Shown here: positions 62,679-64,000 of the stretch, in pieces
Position numbering within the stretch: position 1 is the stretch's first letter
Layout of the letters: the number at the start of each line of letters is the position of its first letter
Assembly: GCF_002339505.1 (NCBI RefSeq)
Contig: NZ_DDJO01000009.1
Span: forward strand, 243,924-307,923
Length of the DNA: 64,000 nt
Source: Corynebacterium sp. UBA2622
Lineage (GTDB): Bacteria; Actinomycetota; Actinomycetes; Mycobacteriales; Mycobacteriaceae
Direction: 5' to 3'
Program-made: the position numbers and the translations under genes
Notes under the pieces: model-generated
The model's input: the letters and a program-made list of their open reading frames with translations, nothing else
Told to the model about the DNA's origin: nothing
Databases searched by the model: none

Positions 62679-64000
62679 CTAGGAGCGGGGGACCTCCACC
62701 ATCTCGTAGACCTGGACCACGTCGTCGACCTCGATGTTCGGGTACGACAGGACCATGCCGCATTCGTAACCCTTGTCGACCTCGGTCACGTCGTCCTTCT
62801 CGCGGCGCAGCGACTGGATCGTCGCCTCCTCGGTAATGACGTTGCCGTCGCGCACGAGGCGGCACTTCGCGTTGCGGCGCACCTTGCCGTCCGTGACCAT
62901 GCAGCCCGCGATGAGGCCCACGGAGGACGCGCGGAAGATCTGGCGGATCTCCGCGGAGCCGATCTCGCGCTCCTCGTAGATGGGCTTGAGCATGCCCTTG
63001 AGCGCGTTCTCCACGTCCTCGATGACCTTGTAGATCACCGAGTAGTAGCGGATCTCCACGCCCTCGGCGTTGGCCTCCTCGGTGGCCTTGCCCTCGGCGC
63101 GGACGTTGAACGCGACGATGATCGCATCCGACGCCGAGGCGAGCACCACGTTGGTCTGCGTCACCGCACCGACGCCGCGGTCGATGATGTTGACCTCCAC
63201 CTCGTCGTCGATGTCGAGCTTGAGCAGTGCCTCCTCGAGGGCCTCCACCGAACCGGCGTTGTCGCCCTTGAGGATGAGGTTGAGCTGGCTGGTCTCCTTC
63301 AGAGCCTGATCCAGGTTCTCCAGGGAGACGCGCTTCTTCGAGCGCGCCTGACGCGCCGAGCGGATTCGCGCATCGCGCTGGGCCGCGATCTGGCGGGCGA
63401 CGCGGTCGTCCTCGACTACCAGGAGGTTGTCACCGGGGCCCGGCACGCCGTTGAGACCCTGCACCTGCACCGGACGGGAGGGCTCCGCCTCCTCGACATC
63501 GTTGCCCCACTCGTCAACCATGCGGCGCACGCGTCCGTAGTTGCCGCCCACGACGATGGAATCGCCGACACGGAGGGTGCCGCGCTGCACGATAACGGTG
63601 GAGACGGGGCCACGGCCGCGGTCGAGGTGGGACTCGATCGCGATGCCCTGCGCATCCATCTCCGGGTTAGCGCGAAGGTCAAGCGCGGCATCGGCGGTCA
63701 GCAGGACTGCTTCGAGCAGTTCCTCGATGCCGGTGCCCTGCTTGGCGGAAATGTCCACGAACATGGTGTCGCCGCCGTATTCCTCGGGCACGAGACCGTA
63801 CTCGGTGAGCTGGCCACGGATCTTGTCCGGCTGGGCCTCGGGCTTATCCACCTTGTTCACGGCCACCACGATCGGCAGGTCAGCCGCCTTGGCGTGGTTG
63901 ATCGCCTCCACGGTTTGGGGCATGACACCGTCATCGGCCGCCACGACCAGGATCGCGAGGTCGGTCGACTTGGCGCCTCGGGCACGCATGGCGGTGAACG
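62679..64000 (-). CDS. infB: Translation initiation factor IF-2 (C-terminal part, cut by window end)
   Basis: The last ~440 residues of IF-2 are present; the start and most of the G domain lie beyond the window. IF-2 delivers initiator tRNA to the ribosome. Visible parts are the end of the switch II region (FTAMRARGA), the G4 motif NKVDKP and the G5 region. These are followed by domain II, the linker helix and the C-terminal fMet-tRNA domain (GMLKPIYEEREIG). The frame is intact to the TAG at 62679. Confidence 0.96.
   Translation of the reverse strand, partial: FTAMRARGAKSTDLAILVVAADDGVMPQTVEAINHAKAADLPIVVAVNKVDKPEAQPDKIRGQLTEYGLVPEEYGGDTMFVDISAKQGTGIEELLEAVLLTADAALDLRANPEMDAQGIAIESHLDRGRGPVSTVIVQRGTLRVGDSIVVGGNYGRVRRMVDEWGNDVEEAEPSRPVQVQGLNGVPGPGDNLLVVEDDRVARQIAAQRDARIRSARQARSKKRVSLENLDQALKETSQLNLILKGDNAGSVEALEEALLKLDIDDEVEVNIIDRGVGAVTQTNVVLASASDAIIVAFNVRAEGKATEEANAEGVEIRYYSVIYKVIEDVENALKGMLKPIYEEREIGSAEIRQIFRASSVGLIAGCMVTDGKVRRNAKCRLVRDGNVITEEATIQSLRREKDDVTEVDKGYECGMVLSYPNIEVDDVVQVYEMVEVPRS

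Overview
This is a high-GC (roughly two thirds G+C by eye) actinobacterial chromosome segment, almost certainly from a Corynebacterium species. The assignment rests on DtxR with all its metal ligands, SugR, ClgR, a short DivS-like gene beside lexA, GluABCD, BioYMN, and the gene order dtd-sigB-dtxR-galE ... oxyR-hrpA-nrdR-divS-lexA-sugR ... dapF-miaA ... miaB-gluABCD-recX-recA ... pspA-clgR-cinA-pgsA ... ftsK-rnj-dapA-thyX-dapB-pnp-rpsO-ribF-truB ... rbfA-infB. This closely follows the C. glutamicum dtxR-infB region as I remember it. The window is core genome: I see no phage, insertion sequence, CRISPR array, rRNA or tRNA.

Layout. 1-8.7 kb: dtd, sigB, dtxR, galE, DUF4192 and PAC2 proteins, and a Ski2-like helicase. 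8.7-17.8 kb: a DadA-type oxidoreductase, oxyR, hrpA, then nrdR and divS divergent from lexA, then sugR. 17.8-30.9 kb: uracil permease, hflX, two conserved hypotheticals, dapF-miaA plus a linked protein, a DUF349 protein coupled to a GNAT protein, a TetR regulator divergent from a GAP-family membrane protein, and miaB. 31-38.9 kb: the glutamate ABC importer gluABCD, recA-recX, a DUF3046 protein and the biotin ECF transporter bioYMN. 38.9-46.9 kb: pspA, clgR, cinA, pgsA, terC under a manganese riboswitch, ftsK and a TIGR03085-type protein. 46.9-64 kb: rnj-dapA-thyX-dapB, an AMIN-type lipoprotein, pnp, rpsO, a nucleoside hydrolase, ribF, truB, a PPTase-phosphoesterase pair, a MATE exporter, a DHH phosphoesterase, rbfA and the 3-prime part of infB.

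The regulatory layer is the richest part. (i) Three ECF/SigH-type promoters with an identical 18-nt spacer precede sigB, the PAC2 gene and clgR. (ii) SOS boxes lie in the divS-lexA gap and upstream of recA. (iii) A BioQ-like operator sits inside the bioY promoter. (iv) A yybP-ykoY (Mn2+) riboswitch with a visible RBS-sequestering alternative helix precedes terC. (v) Paired perfect palindromes lie between the TetR and GAP-family genes. (vi) At least nine genes have a TANNNT hexamer 6-8 nt before the start codon and no clear Shine-Dalgarno sequence, so they are probably leaderless. The PTS/fructose cluster that follows sugR in C. glutamicum is absent at this site. No wholly new multi-gene system is evident.
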